Positions 39,675 to 51,800 of a DNA stretch of 64,000 bases are shown piece by piece. This stretch comes from Rachycentron canadum (taxonomy: Eukaryota; Chordata; Actinopteri; Carangiformes; Rachycentridae). Numbering within the stretch: position 1 is the first letter of the stretch; the number at the start of each line of letters is the position of its first letter. The notes under the pieces were generated by a model, which saw only the letters and a program-made list of their open reading frames with translations, ran no database searches and was not told the origin of the DNA. The stretch is taken from assembly GCA_038496675.1 (NCBI GenBank), contig CM076662.1:20152275-20216274 (forward strand), in the 5' to 3' direction. A program made the translations under genes and the position numbers.

Positions 39675-42375
39675 ACCCTTTACCCAGCAATGTGTTGTAT
39701 ATTCAAAGGTATTTTTGTGCTGTGATGATGTTTGCTTCAGGCAAAACCAACATTTAAATCCAATATTTTCATGGTCTCCTATTTTTCACTACCCTAGCCT
39801 AGGGCAAGTCGGGACTGTAGATGGTGCAGCCTGTAGAAATAATGGATTTAAATGTTTGTTTTGCCCCAGACAAATATCATACCATCCCAGGCAGACTAAA
39901 TATCTGTTGGATGAGTATACCTTTGAAAGTGCAACCTGCACCTACATAACCCACCAACATTTGTATTTTTCCCTACAGTTTGCATATGGAACACTAAGCA
40001 ATTGAATCGTGTAGTAACGAATAACATGCTGGTGTCACGAATGTAGGTAAATATCAGCCGGTCTGTAACCTTTAATACAACAAGTGCAATCTTTGATTGC
40101 CAACACTCTAAAGGAATATTTTCATACCTCTATAATAAAGAGGAAAGCAGTGAATTTCACAAAAATAATTAAAGGAAACCAGAGAAAGGCACAAAGTTCA
40201 GGAGCCACTTTGCAATGTCAAGAGAAAGTGTAAAATGAGATCTTTTCCGAGGGATGTCTATAAATGACGAGGAGGTAACATACCCAGCTTGCATGTGACA
40301 CAAAAATCAATTATATCAGTAGATTTGGCAGCCGATACACCACAGCAGATGTGAGTAAAGGTTAAATGTCAAGGCACTCCAAAACATTCACTTGTTGAGG
40401 GAGATCCATACACAGCAGGGTATGAGATCTGTGTCATTAAAGAGCTCTCTGAAAGGTCAGAGGCAAAACATGGAGTCATAATCTATGTAGCCCCGTGCCA
40501 AGAAAACCGGCCATCGGACTGGATCACATATGGTCTTTATCATGACAGAGGACCTTTATTAGAATAACAGTCAATGCCGGACATCCGATTCAGAAGAGAC
40601 AAAGCAGTACCCATTAATCCAGATCACCAAAACCACTTTCATTTTCAAAGATTACTCTTGTCTGGAAGAAGACTCTTTAAATTTCAGTATACCCAACCCC
40701 AGCATCCCCTCCTCTTTTCCATTTCCAAACTAGAGTATAAACTATATCCATTTGAATAATAAAATATATTACAAAAAACATGAACAGAAAACGTATCAAA
40801 GATCAGCTGAAAGTCAAAACTGAAACGTCTGGATGTTTACAGCACTATTTAATCATAATCTTCTCTTTTAGATAACTTTGTCTAACCTAAGGTTTGAAAA
40901 AATTAAAGACTAGCAAAAATTAAAACCTGATCTTCAGAGGACTTGTATTTGCCTTTAAGCAATGTCCAGATGAGGGCTACTCATTTACTAAAAATGAACC
41001 ACCTATTGAAACACATTTTTTAAGCTATTCAGACGGGGGTTGTGTCTAACCACGAGATCTAAATTCTCACCTTTTACCCAAATTTATCAGAAAAGACATA
41101 AACTGTCATCATTCAGCCTCATTCAGTGCATCTCCTTGTTTTTTTTCTTGAGGTTTCAGCAACATGTACATTTTGTTCTGCAGCTGTATTTGAGCAAAGT
41201 TGAAATAAAAGAAAAAAAAAATCATATCCAAACCTATGCTTGTTGCATAAAAGGAAAATACACAAGACTTTTCAATGCACTGGGTGCTTGGCAGCTTTTC
41301 TTATTAGGCTGGACATGAGAGAAAAGAAAGCTTAAAGAGACTACCACAGCACAGTCTGTATTTAAAACACATTTGAAGTCTGTTTCCCCACAGTTCACTG
41401 TGTGGAATTCCCTTCTTGGCAAATGTGAGTGTCTCATAAATTTGGTATGAGAGAGAAAGAAAGCAAGGCTTGAAACGGGAAATGGAACTCAACATTTTAC
41501 AAGAGAAAGTTCTATTTTTACATTAAAAAGGAGCTTTCATATATCCAACATGAAGCTTTACAACTGACCTATGGTCACGGCAAACACAATACACACAAAC
41601 AGACATACACACAATATAGCACTCCCACAAAATAATTTCCTCAACACAGCTTTCATGAACTGGATGGCTAATTTCATTGTCCAACAATTGGCTGAGCTGA
41701 ATGCTGGCAGAAGACGACGACGACAATGTAATTAGCCATTTTACTATCATGTCTGACCACAGGAAGCCTAATTGTTTCTGCTGACGGCACAGACAGCATG
41801 TCTGGGGAGAAACTGAACAGCCATTTGTTACAGTCCCTCGTTAACATGGGGTTAAATGCTCCAAAAAAAAATCTATTACCACCCCATGGAAAAAAAATCT
41901 ATATGATTTGCATGTATGCAAATTGGGCCAGTTTCACCTTAAATGGTAATTAGAGCCTTCTTGACATGGGTGTGATAAGAGGTATGTTTAGCATTTGTAA
42001 TGGGTGACTGGAAAAAAACCCATATCACAGCTCTTTGTATTTCTTAATTGCCTTTATATCTAGGATATACATTTTATGCATGATTTTTGAGCATTAAAGT
42101 TCATTGCTAATCTTTGGAACAGCAGTTTGACTCATTAACTCCATCTGCACTTACTTTCAGCCTCAAGCTACTTCCCTGATCAGCATCTGCTCAGTTGTCA
42201 TGGAGTTGGTTGAGTTGATCACTGGTGGGGACCTTCCTACACAAAGCAGAATATCTTGTTAGTGAAGAGGATTGAGGCGGGTTCAGCATGTTTAGAGTGG
42301 ACATGGGGTGTGGCTGGCTGCAGGAGAAGCAGTAACAACCTACAGCTCATAGACGTTATAAGCACCTGACTATCC

Positions 42376-42399
42376 AAAAAAAAAAAAAAAAAAAAAAAA
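42376..42399. repeat. A24 tract
   Basis: A 24 bp homopolymer with no recognisable retroelement upstream. Confidence 0.95.
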
Positions 42400-43680
42400 C
42401 TTTCTTGGTGTAATAACACAGGCATGATAAACATATTCATGGCCATAAAACCATTTAGATATCAGAAAGAACACAATGCTTCATGCTCCAGAATCTTCCT
42501 GAGAATTATCATGTTTTTAAATGTAGTTCAGTACAACAGGAAGCCAGGAATAACAGATTGTACATGCGTAGCTATACTGGAAACACGGACTGGAAGTAGT
42601 TCATTCGGCAGTGTAATTATGCCAGTTGGCCAAAATGTAAACAAATCTAGGATTTGAAAAGGCTTTTGATGTATATTTTAGCTTCAGACAGTTTGTCTTG
42701 GTGATTATTTCCATTTTTGACAGAGAGGCATATTTACTGATTGTTGCTGTCATGCATATATTTTAAAATGGCCACTTCTAACCCCATTGAGAGACAAAAG
42801 ACTTAAGCCTGGCAGTTTTGCTTTAGGCTACAAGCTGGACTGCACCATTTGGGATCATTTCAATCTCAGCTGTAGCTGAAGCGTAGCCTATGTGATTGAA
42901 AAAGCTATCTGGAAAAGCGTTTACGCTAGTGGGAGAATCGTTAGCCACAGCCTTGCTAGCGCCAAATCCCTTATTTAACCTTTTGTTTCATTCAGTCTCT
43001 GCAGACTGAGATAAGCTGGATGTGTGGGCTAAGCACAGACTAACCCTCTCAGCCATTACATGCCATGACTAGTGGCCAAATCTGGACAATGATGGTGTTG
43101 TGGGCAAGCTAGCTGGTTTTGGAGGCCAGTCTATTAAAATACTGGAAGTTGGATGTACAGGATATTAAGGGGGAAAACTGAGAAAATGTGAAGAAATTGT
43201 GAGTGTAATCCAGTCAGGTGAAGGTTTCTGGATATAAAGCTGCCTTAATCAGGGGAATCTTATGAGTAAACATGTAGTTTAGACATGCAGTTAAGGCTTT
43301 TTGTCATCCCTGACGCCAAAAACATCTAATTTAGCTAATTTAGCACTTAATATGTAACAATATGGCTTAAGGCAAGATTGCACTCTGGTATTTTCTCTCA
43401 GCGTATGATCAGTCTGCAGTCTGCTGCTGTGAATACTTGGAATTGATCATGCTGTCAACTCTGCAGCACAACATTTTCACAACCATCGGCTCTGCTATTG
43501 ACTGAAATCTCAGTGGCTCCACAGTAATCTTATTCAGCTCCTATCTTTTAAACAGTGGCAAAAACTTTGAGTAAACTATTGAAAGCCATTTTTCTGAGCG
43601 ATAAAATGAGAGACAGTCAATCCCAGCAGAGAATTGGAGAGATGAGCCTGCAAGATGTGTCAAGTTCCTGTAAGATATTG

Positions 43681-44263
43681 AAGTGGGTATAAATTTGTCT
43701 TATATATGGAATAAAGAAAAATATTTTTACAGCCTGAGGAAACTTCAGAAAGTCAATCAAACTCATGTTCTATAGTAGTTAGTATACACCTGCCTTCGAT
43801 CGACATGACTCTGATAAGATAATATGGGTCAGCTCTTCCTGAAGGATTTTCAGAAGCAAAGGTCAACAAAGAGTTGACTTTAGACATTAGATAAATTGTG
43901 GAACACAGAAGACAATCAACAAGTGGAGAAAATATGGCCCAACAGTGACATGACCAAGAACAAGATGTCCATCCAAAGCTGGCAAAAGACCTTCAGGAAT
44001 CTGCTGGAAAACTGAGGATGAAGAGGAATTTCACATTTAAGTACAAGAACGGAAAGCAACAACCAAATCAACAGCCACAGTACAGACCTGAATCCAACTA
44101 AAAATCTCGAGTGACCTCAAGAAAGCTGTGCACAGGAGATGCCCGCACAATCATTTGCAAAACAAACATTTTTCAAAGAAAAATCTAAAAACATTTATCA
44201 TTGTTTTTTCATCACAAATCATGCTATTTTTACTCGGGTATTTCAATTTATAATATCCACTTT
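43681..44263 (+). mobile_element. internally deleted Tc1-like transposon
   Basis: The ends AAGTGGGTATAAATT and, reversed, AAGTGGATATTATAAATT form degenerate terminal inverted repeats. Inside are recognisable pieces of a fish Tc1-like transposase gene: CAACAAGTGGAGAAAATATGG near 43930 (helix-turn-helix region), AGACCTTCAGGAATCTGCTG near 43990, and CAGACCTGAATCCAACT and GCTGTGCACAGGAGATGCCC near 44085-44145 (catalytic C-terminal region). The middle of the gene is missing and the frames are broken. At about 580 bp it is roughly half or less of a full element. It is a fossil with no coding capacity. Confidence 0.85.
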
Positions 44264-44474
44264 GCATTCTAAATGAGTTGGACATCAGTGGCAGCATAAG
44301 AGAAGAGCCAGACTCATTCAGGCTTTATGCCTAGATGGACAGGCCTTGGCCTCAGGTCACTGACCCCATGTTTTTCATTTGGAGCCCCTATCTTGGCCAT
44401 TCTCCAGTCTTTATTTTCCATTAGGAAGAGAAATGCCTGTGCAAGAAAAGTGGAAGCCTAGAAAGAAGGAGAGC

Positions 44475-44543
<69 letters not shown>

Positions 44544-45582
44544 GGGAAAAGGCGTAGAGCAGAAACACTGAAGACAAAATGGCTTTCATTCGCACAGCAG
44601 TGGAAGGCCAGAGGTCCCTTATTTTTTCTTCATTCAGTTGTTTCTCTTCACTTCTAGCCTCCTTTCATCTCCTCTGTGAGGCATATGGTTGTGCTTTCAA
44701 ATCATATAAAAGATGTTTACACATGCTCCACAAGTCTCTGTGATAAGCTTGTTTTGTGCAATTGTATGCAAATCTACTAAACCCAGATCACTGCAATGAG
44801 AAGGAATACTTTCACGAGCACATAGAGCTCGGGACTTTACACGACAAGTTACTCAAGCACTCACAAGCACACATGCATAAGCTTTTGCGAATATGAAGTG
44901 GAAAAAATAATCTCTCACTCTGGTTATGAGGTACGTGTGTGTGGAATTATGTGTGTTTAGCTCATTTTTGTGGATGTGTTTGTGCGGAGCAGGACCGTCA
45001 GCATGCAGCGACAGTGATGAATAAGCGTTATTAAACAGGAGACACAGGCCTGGCGGTGTCATTAATCTTCATCCCTACTGGCACCATCACAGAACTCACT
45101 CCCTGTCCGTCCTCCGCAACATCTACGCATTTCATTGTCAATAACACAAAAGAAGCAGAACTGGTTGCCCAGCTTGTGATTGGGTTTCGGTGCGGCTCTT
45201 TAACCAAAATGGACCATCTGTGGGGTCACAATGAGACGTAGGAGGTGATTACCATCCACTGGCATCAAATGACTGATGGGACAAAGAGAGAGGATGACAC
45301 CTTGTCCGGTGGCTCAGAATTAATCACACTCTGTTTAGGGTCGATCCACAAGTCTATTGAAGCGAATGAACTGGCCCTGAAAAGAAATGTGAACTTGTAA
45401 GAGGAGCCTCGCTGACAGAGAGTGTCGCACTGCGGCTTCTGACATTACACTTAAAACAGGATAAAGCCGTTCCCTGTCTCCTTGCTCCTCACCTGGATAT
45501 AAAGACAGGGATGAAATGGAGGACGATGGAGAAAAAGTGATGAATCATCAAGCGCTCGTCTTTTATCAGTCTCTGAACTCAC
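44264..45582. other. non-coding; possible downstream part of the 46 kb candidate gene
   Basis: If the candidate minus-strand gene at 45583-46146 is real, its later exons would lie here or further left. I found no exon with both good splice sites and a continuing frame. The CA microsatellite is the only clear feature. Confidence 0.5.
44476..44540. repeat. (AC)n microsatellite
   Basis: About 32 uninterrupted AC units. They produce a Thr/His run in translation that is not a protein. Confidence 0.98.
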
Positions 45583-45769
45583 CAGGTGGGAGGAAGAGCA
45601 GAAAATAATGGGGTATGTGCAAAGATAGTGAAGTAGTCACAGTGTTGCACATGCACACCCTCACGTTAAATATTCCTACCATATATATATTCCTATTCAC
45701 AAACAGGAAAAGAACCACTCCTAAGGTTACCAAGATTGAAATTATCCATAGCAGGAATATACCCGTAGC
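45583..45769 (-). CDS. candidate second exon, predicted membrane segment
   Basis: The minus-strand acceptor TTTATTTACAG is followed by GCTACGG, and a strong donor CCTG followed by GTGAGT closes a 187 nt exon. Read in phase 0 from the preceding candidate exon it is open throughout. It contains a hydrophobic run, IFLLWIISILVTLGVVLFLF, about 20 residues long, then NRN. This would suit a single-pass small membrane protein. If the donor is not used, the frame stops a few codons later (GEFRD then TGA). AT-rich sequence readily yields hydrophobic frames, so coincidence is possible. No further exon was identified. Confidence 0.27.
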
Positions 45770-46080
45770 CTGTAAATAAAGATGGCTGCCGTCTCCATTG
45801 ACCCATTGGTTGAGTGGGCTGTTACAGTAACGCCCGGCAAATTCAAACACGAGCAAAGAGAAGGGCCGTGTGAATGTCGGTTTAATAAAAGTGACAAACG
45901 TATTAACCTTTTAGCACAGGTACGCGTTTGTGCATCTTGCTCAGAGGCTAACCCAAGGCTAATTCGTTTGCTAGCTAATCGGCTAGTTAACGGCTAAGCT
46001 AACAGGCTAGTTACGGTGAGCACAGACACCTGCTAATTGGCGCAAAGGTGCAAATAAAATAACACGGGAATTACACTCAC

Positions 46081-46146
46081 CTGAAAATACAGGAGCACAG
46101 CCTTCCTCGCGTTTAGTTGGTCAATTACCCGAACAGCAATACGCAT
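46081..46146 (-). CDS. candidate first coding exon of an unrecognised small gene
   Basis: On the minus strand an ATG with A at -3 (46146-46144) opens 22 codons (start MRIAVRVIDQ, end VLLYFQ). They end exactly at a strong donor, CAG followed by GTGAGTG. An in-frame TAA lies just upstream, so this ATG would be the start. A minimal ATG-TAA uORF also precedes it. The exon lies about 130 nt after the CRE pair inside the CpG-rich island. The phase is 0, which agrees with the open frame of the candidate next exon at 45769. I do not recognise the protein. The exon could equally belong to a non-coding transcript. Confidence 0.3.
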
Positions 46147-46267
46147 TATTTATCCGATATTTACATGAAAAGGCCTCCAAAATGCACCAACAGCACGAAT
46201 GCAGCCGAGGTCACGTTCACTGACTCGAATTTTCTAAACTGTGTCGCCAAGCAATGGTTAATTGTGA

Positions 46268-46286
46268 TGACGTCCACCTGACGTCA
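46268..46286. promoter_or_regulatory. paired CRE sites
   Basis: TGACGTCC at 46268-46275 and a full palindromic CRE, TGACGTCA, at 46279-46286. Their starts are 11 bp apart, about one helical turn. CREB/ATF family proteins bind this motif, and full CREs with CpG are typical of proximal promoters. Function is inferred. Confidence 0.6.
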
Positions 46287-46300
46287 TTCGGCCGTTGTTT

Positions 46301-46859
46301 TTATTTTTATTTTTTTATTTATTTATTTTTTTTTTTTTACTGGCGGAGATCCGACGTAAAGGTGTGGACAGGTAAAATGCAACAGTGCTGCAAGGGATGT
46401 TCATTTACCATCCAAAAAAGGTAATATGTTTTCTTTAAAAAAAAAAAAAAAAAAATCCAATCAAATTCTTATTAAAAAACTTATTTAAAAAAAACCTTCA
46501 GGACTATTGCCCTACGGTCTTTTACATTATCTCTTGCACTCCCCTGATTAATTGTTGTTTCAGACTTTCTCTGACCCATCTGATACTTTTTGCATCTTAC
46601 AAACATAGGCATCCACAGTTTCGCTCTCTTCACACCCCTCACACCGTCCTATACTACATCTCCTCCATCACTTGTAATCTGTGTCCCAGCCTTAACCATG
46701 AGAACCTCTTCACCTATTGTCTTCTTCTTTGTCTAATTTTGTTTAATGACAGCTGGCAAACAGCTTTTAGGTACATTTACCTCCAACTTCTCAAATGCAG
46801 TGGCGATCAGAATGATTCTAAAGACTTATATTATTTGAAAAGTCAAAAATGTTTAAAAA

Positions 46860-46860
<1 letters not shown>
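46301..46860. other. non-coding, AT-rich flank of the CpG island
   Basis: T-rich runs (46300-46340) and A-rich runs (46435-46455) immediately beyond the CRE pair. No gene recognised. Confidence 0.6.

Positions 46861-46929
<69 letters not shown>
46861..46929. repeat. (GT)n(TA)n tract bordering a gap
   Basis: Five GT units, about 26 alternating AT units and a short CACACA run up to the first N. Self-complementary TA repeats such as this often break sequencing and assembly. Confidence 0.97.
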
Positions 46930-47306
46930 NNNNNNNNNNNNNNNNNNNNNNNNNNNNNNNNNNNNNNNNNNNNNNNNNNNNNNNNNNNNNNNNNNNNNNN
47001 NNNNNNNNNNNNNNNNNNNNNNNNNNNNNNNNNNNNNNNNNNNNNNNNNNNNNNNNNNNNNNNNNNNNNNNNNNNNNNNNNNNNNNNNNNNNNNNNNNNN
47101 NNNNNNNNNNNNNNNNNNNNNNNNNNNNNNNNNNNNNNNNNNNNNNNNNNNNNNNNNNNNNNNNNNNNNNNNNNNNNNNNNNNNNNNNNNNNNNNNNNNN
47201 NNNNNNNNNNNNNNNNNNNNNNNNNNNNNNNNNNNNNNNNNNNNNNNNNNNNNNNNNNNNNNNNNNNNNNNNNNNNNNNNNNNNNNNNNNNNNNNNNNNN
47301 NNNNNN
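46930..47306. other. assembly gap (377 N)
   Basis: An unknown-sequence block flanked on both sides by TG/TA dinucleotide repeats, so it probably spans more of the same low-complexity array. Open frames running across it are artefacts. Confidence 0.99.
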
Positions 47307-47378
47307 TGTGTGTGTGTGTGTATATACATATACATATACATATATATACACACATATATACATACACACACACATATA
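47307..47378. repeat. (TG)n/(TA)n tract after the gap
   Basis: TG units followed by interrupted TATACATA-type repeats and CACACA. It is the far side of the array interrupted by the gap. Confidence 0.95.
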
Positions 47379-48617
47379 AATGTTAATAAAGCTCTATACC
47401 CTACATGTCCTGTGTTCAAGGCACTGCAACCTATATGTATCATCATTACTTTCAGCACCTCTACCAGATGGTAACCCACAGTGATGCCTTTCTCCACAGG
47501 TGGTGCTACTTTCCCCTTCATTCACCTGTCTCTACCCTATGATCACACAACATCTGGTTCCAGCGCACACCATATACTTGTCTCTGCCTCATAAAACTGT
47601 GGCCTGAACCCTGAGGTCATTTCCTTTATTTAACAAATTTTTTTCTGGATGGTGAAAATTAGGACAGGAAGCAGCAGCAGGAGAGGTAAAGGCAAAGGGG
47701 CAGCACCAGGTCACATTCTCCAGAAGCAACAGCGCAGTGGACCAAGATGGAGCTGTCAATCATACATAAGATTACAGTCAAGCCCCAATCAGTTAAGTGT
47801 TGAGATGCAAATGCAAATTTTCCTACAAAGGCTAAATGAATAATGCAACTAGAATTTCATTTACATACAAACAGCTGGTTGTACTGTGTAGTCTTCTGCC
47901 ACAAGGTATTGAGAAACTTAAAGATTTTCACTGCACTAAATAAAAATTAATTAATTTGTTGTTCTTTGAGTTTGAACTGATTGAGTCTAATCCAGGTAAT
48001 GAGAATTCAGGTGGTGTAAATGCAAAGTTGCATAGTTGCATGTGTTCCACGAGGCCTGAACCAGCAGCATCATTATGCAGCATAATGTAAAATGCATTTA
48101 AGAACCATTAAACGTCAAGTCTCAAAGTGCAGCACACTATAAACGAGCTGCATTCCTGATGCTGAACGTATAGTTTATCTTGTGCATGACAGACAGTGTA
48201 AACTTGCTGAACCATAGTTGTAGATTGTTTGCAGGACTGACAAATGTATCACAAAGTTCATATTTTCATATTTTAAAAATATCTTATATATATATTTATA
48301 TTAATATAAATATGAAATACTCATCTCCTGTCCTCTTGAAAGATGGCTGTAAAAAAAAAAATCCCTTCATTCACTAAGGACACCAGCTGTGAGATGTCAG
48401 TTGAAGAGCGTGAACATCAAACTGAGTGCATGTGTAGGAACAGAGGCAATGTCAAATTTATAATGCATTTTTGAGGGGAAATAAACCTAGAATGACCAGT
48501 TTTGACAGATATGTAGGTCAGTCAGCAGAAAGCTGATGTTTAGACGTGAACTCAGCAGGCATTGTGTGTCTTAAATGAATTGAGCCAATAGGTAGTCATG
48601 ACGAGTTCCCTTAAAGG
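47379..48617. other. non-coding intergenic stretch
   Basis: A short palindrome, CATTATGCAGCATAATG, near 48071, and a TATATA-rich patch near 48283-48310. No gene recognised. Confidence 0.6.
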
Positions 48618-48862
48618 GTACATCCACCTGGCCATTATCTAGACTGATTATCCGTGCAGGGTCACGTCCACCTGACATTGGGTGACGGTGGGCTACACCA
48701 GTCACCAGTCTATTGGAGGGATGACATACTGTATAGAGACAAATAAACAGCCATGGTCACATTCAGGCCTACAGGCAATTCAGAGTCACCATTAAAAATA
48801 ATGTGTCTTTGGACTGTGGGAGGAACTCAGATTACCCAGAAAGCATCAAGGAAACGCTGCAA
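48618..48862 (+). repeat. dispersed teleost repeat fragment
   Basis: The segment contains a diverged version of a widespread fish repeat. It has a CCATTATCTAGACTGATTAT start, GTCACCAGTCTATTGGAGG in the middle, GGCAATTCAGAGTCACC, and finally GTCTTTGGACTGTGGGAGGA near 48807. I know this as a repeat from many fish genomes, probably the 3' non-coding part of a retroelement, but I cannot assign the exact family. Confidence 0.75.
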
Positions 48863-51800
48863 AAAAAAGGCCCCAGAACCTGAATACACACAAACTAAAA
48901 AGTAAACGTCAATAATCACTATTCTGATGCTGTAACTGCAAAGTTTCAATGCTGTCACTCCACTGAGCTTTAAATTGATGTGTAAAAGTAATTTAAGAGT
49001 TATTTAAGAAGCATTAAATCTTTGACTTACACTTGTGTAAGACGTGTTTTTTTATTTAATGATGTGCTCAGATTTTCATGGCTGGTACTCTTGCTGCCCC
49101 ATTAACAATTGACAGCACATTATTGATTTATTGATTTGTTATGGAAAACAACCAGTCTGCCAGTTCTCGGCAGGACACCCAAAGACTGCTTCCCGCCAGA
49201 AATGGAAAAAAAAATTAAAAACTACTAATGCTGTTTTCCTGTGCAGAGCTGAGAGATCTGCCCTCCTGTGAACTGATTGGTGGTAATTCTTAGTAATTCT
49301 GTGTCAGTTAAAAACAATCCCATTCTTTTAAGTTACTCGTCTGAGGCCTTCTGACAACGAAAGGCATAACATTTATGTGACTCACGAATATGTCTTATTC
49401 TTTTCAGATCAGAGTTCCCACAGGATACCACAGACACAATTCGCTCATCCTCTCTGAAGCCAACTTGGGAACCTGCCAGCATCAGACGGCTCAGTGTCCG
49501 GCTACGGGAGGCATGAAATCCGGGAAGAGGGGGTTTCATGGCTAAGTGGGGCTAAGCAGAGGAGAGCAGGGCGTGTTAGAGTCATTTCATGGAGCATTTG
49601 ATGGAGAGAAGTTGGAAAGGTTCCTGTTGGAGTTGATGCTTGTAGGATTTGAGGCTCCTGGAAGTTGTTTTTCCCGATCTGTGCTGGTGATGCTACGTGT
49701 TTAATGGAGATCCATGTCTGTGTCTGCTGATCTACTGAGCTTATTAGTTTTGTAATGTTTCTTTGGCACCTCATATTTGTTGATGATAGTGCTGGGTTTT
49801 ATTTATGACTTTGAGTATGGCCACTTTGACTTTTCTATTATACTGAACTACTGTTATTTCTGATGAAATCTGATGCCATCCATCTTTTGTTTTACCTCTC
49901 ACCTTAGTGTTATACTTGGTACCATAACCCTTTATCTTCTCCTGGGTCTAAGCAGACAGATGGTCCAGCCTGAGGGTTCAGAGCAAAATACAGACTGTAC
50001 CCCATCTAATAAAGTACCCTGGAATAGATAAATCTTTGAAAAAAGGAAATGACAACTCCTTTCACTGTAGATATGCATCTTTGTTGCATAATATTCACCA
50101 CAAGAGTTTTGTTTCATGTTTGGGTTGGGAAACAGCTGTTAAATGAAATGAAAAGATCAAATAACTGCGGCTTTTTGTAATTCAACAGTGCCAGGAAACA
50201 GAGGAGGGAAATTCAAGGAAGTAAAGGTACTTGCTTGCGCTAAGGTCCATAAACATTTTGCTATTTGTCTTGGAAACACAGTGATGGGCAGAATGATATG
50301 TATCATATTCTTTTAGAAAAATTACAACAAATGGTTGAAGAAGTCCTAAATCTACACATTTAGTTGTAAAAACTTATGGGTACATTTATGCAACATGTCA
50401 GCAACATGCGTAGATGAGATTGTTGCATCTGTGTGGTTACTGAGAAGGTCAAAACATCATCGTGATGCTATAGTCTAAAAAAACTCTTTCCAGATGTTTG
50501 ACAACTGGAAAGGAGGATATATCTGGAGAACTTCCTCGGTTAGTTTTACTTTGTCTCCCATCTTGATTTACGGTCTCGTGTCATCCCCCGATTTTGCAGC
50601 TTCTCCAGCTTCCTCCCCCAAATTCCAGAGGGATGGTGTCATCTGTGAGCTCTCCTTCCTCGACATGATCGTTGGAGGGTTAAAAAAAAAAAAAAAGCAC
50701 TAAAGTGAGCAGAAACAGGTGTCACCTCTGAATGGGAGCTTATCCGACCTCCCTGTAAGCTAAGCAGCTAAACCTTCCTCTGTGCGAGGTGAGTGTGACA
50801 TTAAACAAAATAATAGGCTTCATTAATGGCGACACGGTGCTTGGATGGTGGTGGCGACTGTAAAATAAAAGGGTTAGCGGCCTCTTGCTGTGGCTCTGTT
50901 GACAAAAAAAGGGGGCTGTGGTTGAAATGATCCGTGACATTGCTCCAGGGGTGATGTGGAGCACATTAAAATGTTTCAGTGCTGCTAAAGGAGAATGAGA
51001 AATAACACAGTAGGTAAAGTTTACTGGCCTCAAGAAGCAGGGTGTTGCTGCTGCTGCTTCAGCGTTTGTGTCACTGCGTTGTTGTGCATGTTGTTAAGAT
51101 GCTTCTGTACTAAATCCCCTGGGCTGATTAGATTAGGAAAAGGTTAATTTACAAACAGCTACAACATAGAGTATATTTGCATTTAAATAATTTTGCTAAT
51201 CAGAGCTCCTGCTCCTGCTTTGTGGGTTGAACTTTTTTACTTTTAATTTCATTTCATTTAAAATGAGTTCTGCGATTACATTTAGAAATTCAGTTATTAC
51301 TTAATCATTTAAAAACAGAATGAGAGATTAAAATTATTAACCAGATACTTTTTTTACATTAATTATTAATGCATAATTTAAATGCAAATTTACGCTTTCA
51401 ATTTATATTATAATTTATGGTTGTTAAAGTGCCACTTTGGCTGCATTCGTGCAGTCTCAGATAAAGATATAACTGCTTATATTTATTTTGCGTTCAACAG
51501 TTTTGAATGCACAGCAGCGCCCACACTCATGCAGATTATTTATAATTTTCCACAGGCATCATAAAAACCTGGCCAAGTGTGGTGAGTACGATGCTGTGAT
51601 GAAGGCTTTTATGCCGAGACACATTATCCTGATGTTTACCGTTAATAATATCATTTTATTGAGGTTAATTCTTGCACTGGAGACCTGCCATTCCCATCTC
51701 TCAAGGATGTTTGTGGATCTCACCGGCAGCTTTTGGCAGAGAGCTGAACCTCACGAAGGTTACACAAAAAGGTTCACCGGTAAATTTCACCTGTCAGATG

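Larger units (their letters stand above)
38869..43680. other. non-coding intergenic stretch
   Basis: Homopolymer tracts only. A shared 20-mer TTTCATTCAGTCTCTGCAG-type sequence occurs near 39268 and again near 42987, hinting at an old repeat. No coding or RNA gene recognised. Confidence 0.6.
45790..46300. promoter_or_regulatory. CpG-rich promoter-like island
   Basis: This half-kilobase holds roughly two dozen CpG dinucleotides, far more than the surrounding sequence, where CpG is scarce. It contains two CRE-type sites, ATTGG/CCAAT motifs near 45805-45815, and a YY1-like AAGATGGCTGCC at the left edge. On the minus strand a good splice donor (CAG followed by GTGAGTG at 46081/46080) lies about 200 nt after the CRE pair. 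This is the layout of a vertebrate housekeeping-type promoter with a first exon. The direction of transcription is inferred to be minus, but the YY1-like site could also serve a plus-strand start. Confidence 0.55.

Noticed and set aside
46739..47521. Six long frames of 176-222 codons
   Set aside because: They run through the 377 N gap and Tyr/Ile or Thr/His repeats; artefacts.
49333..49774. Two overlapping minus-strand frames that could join by frameshift
   Set aside because: Considered as a decayed transposon gene, but no motif supports any family.
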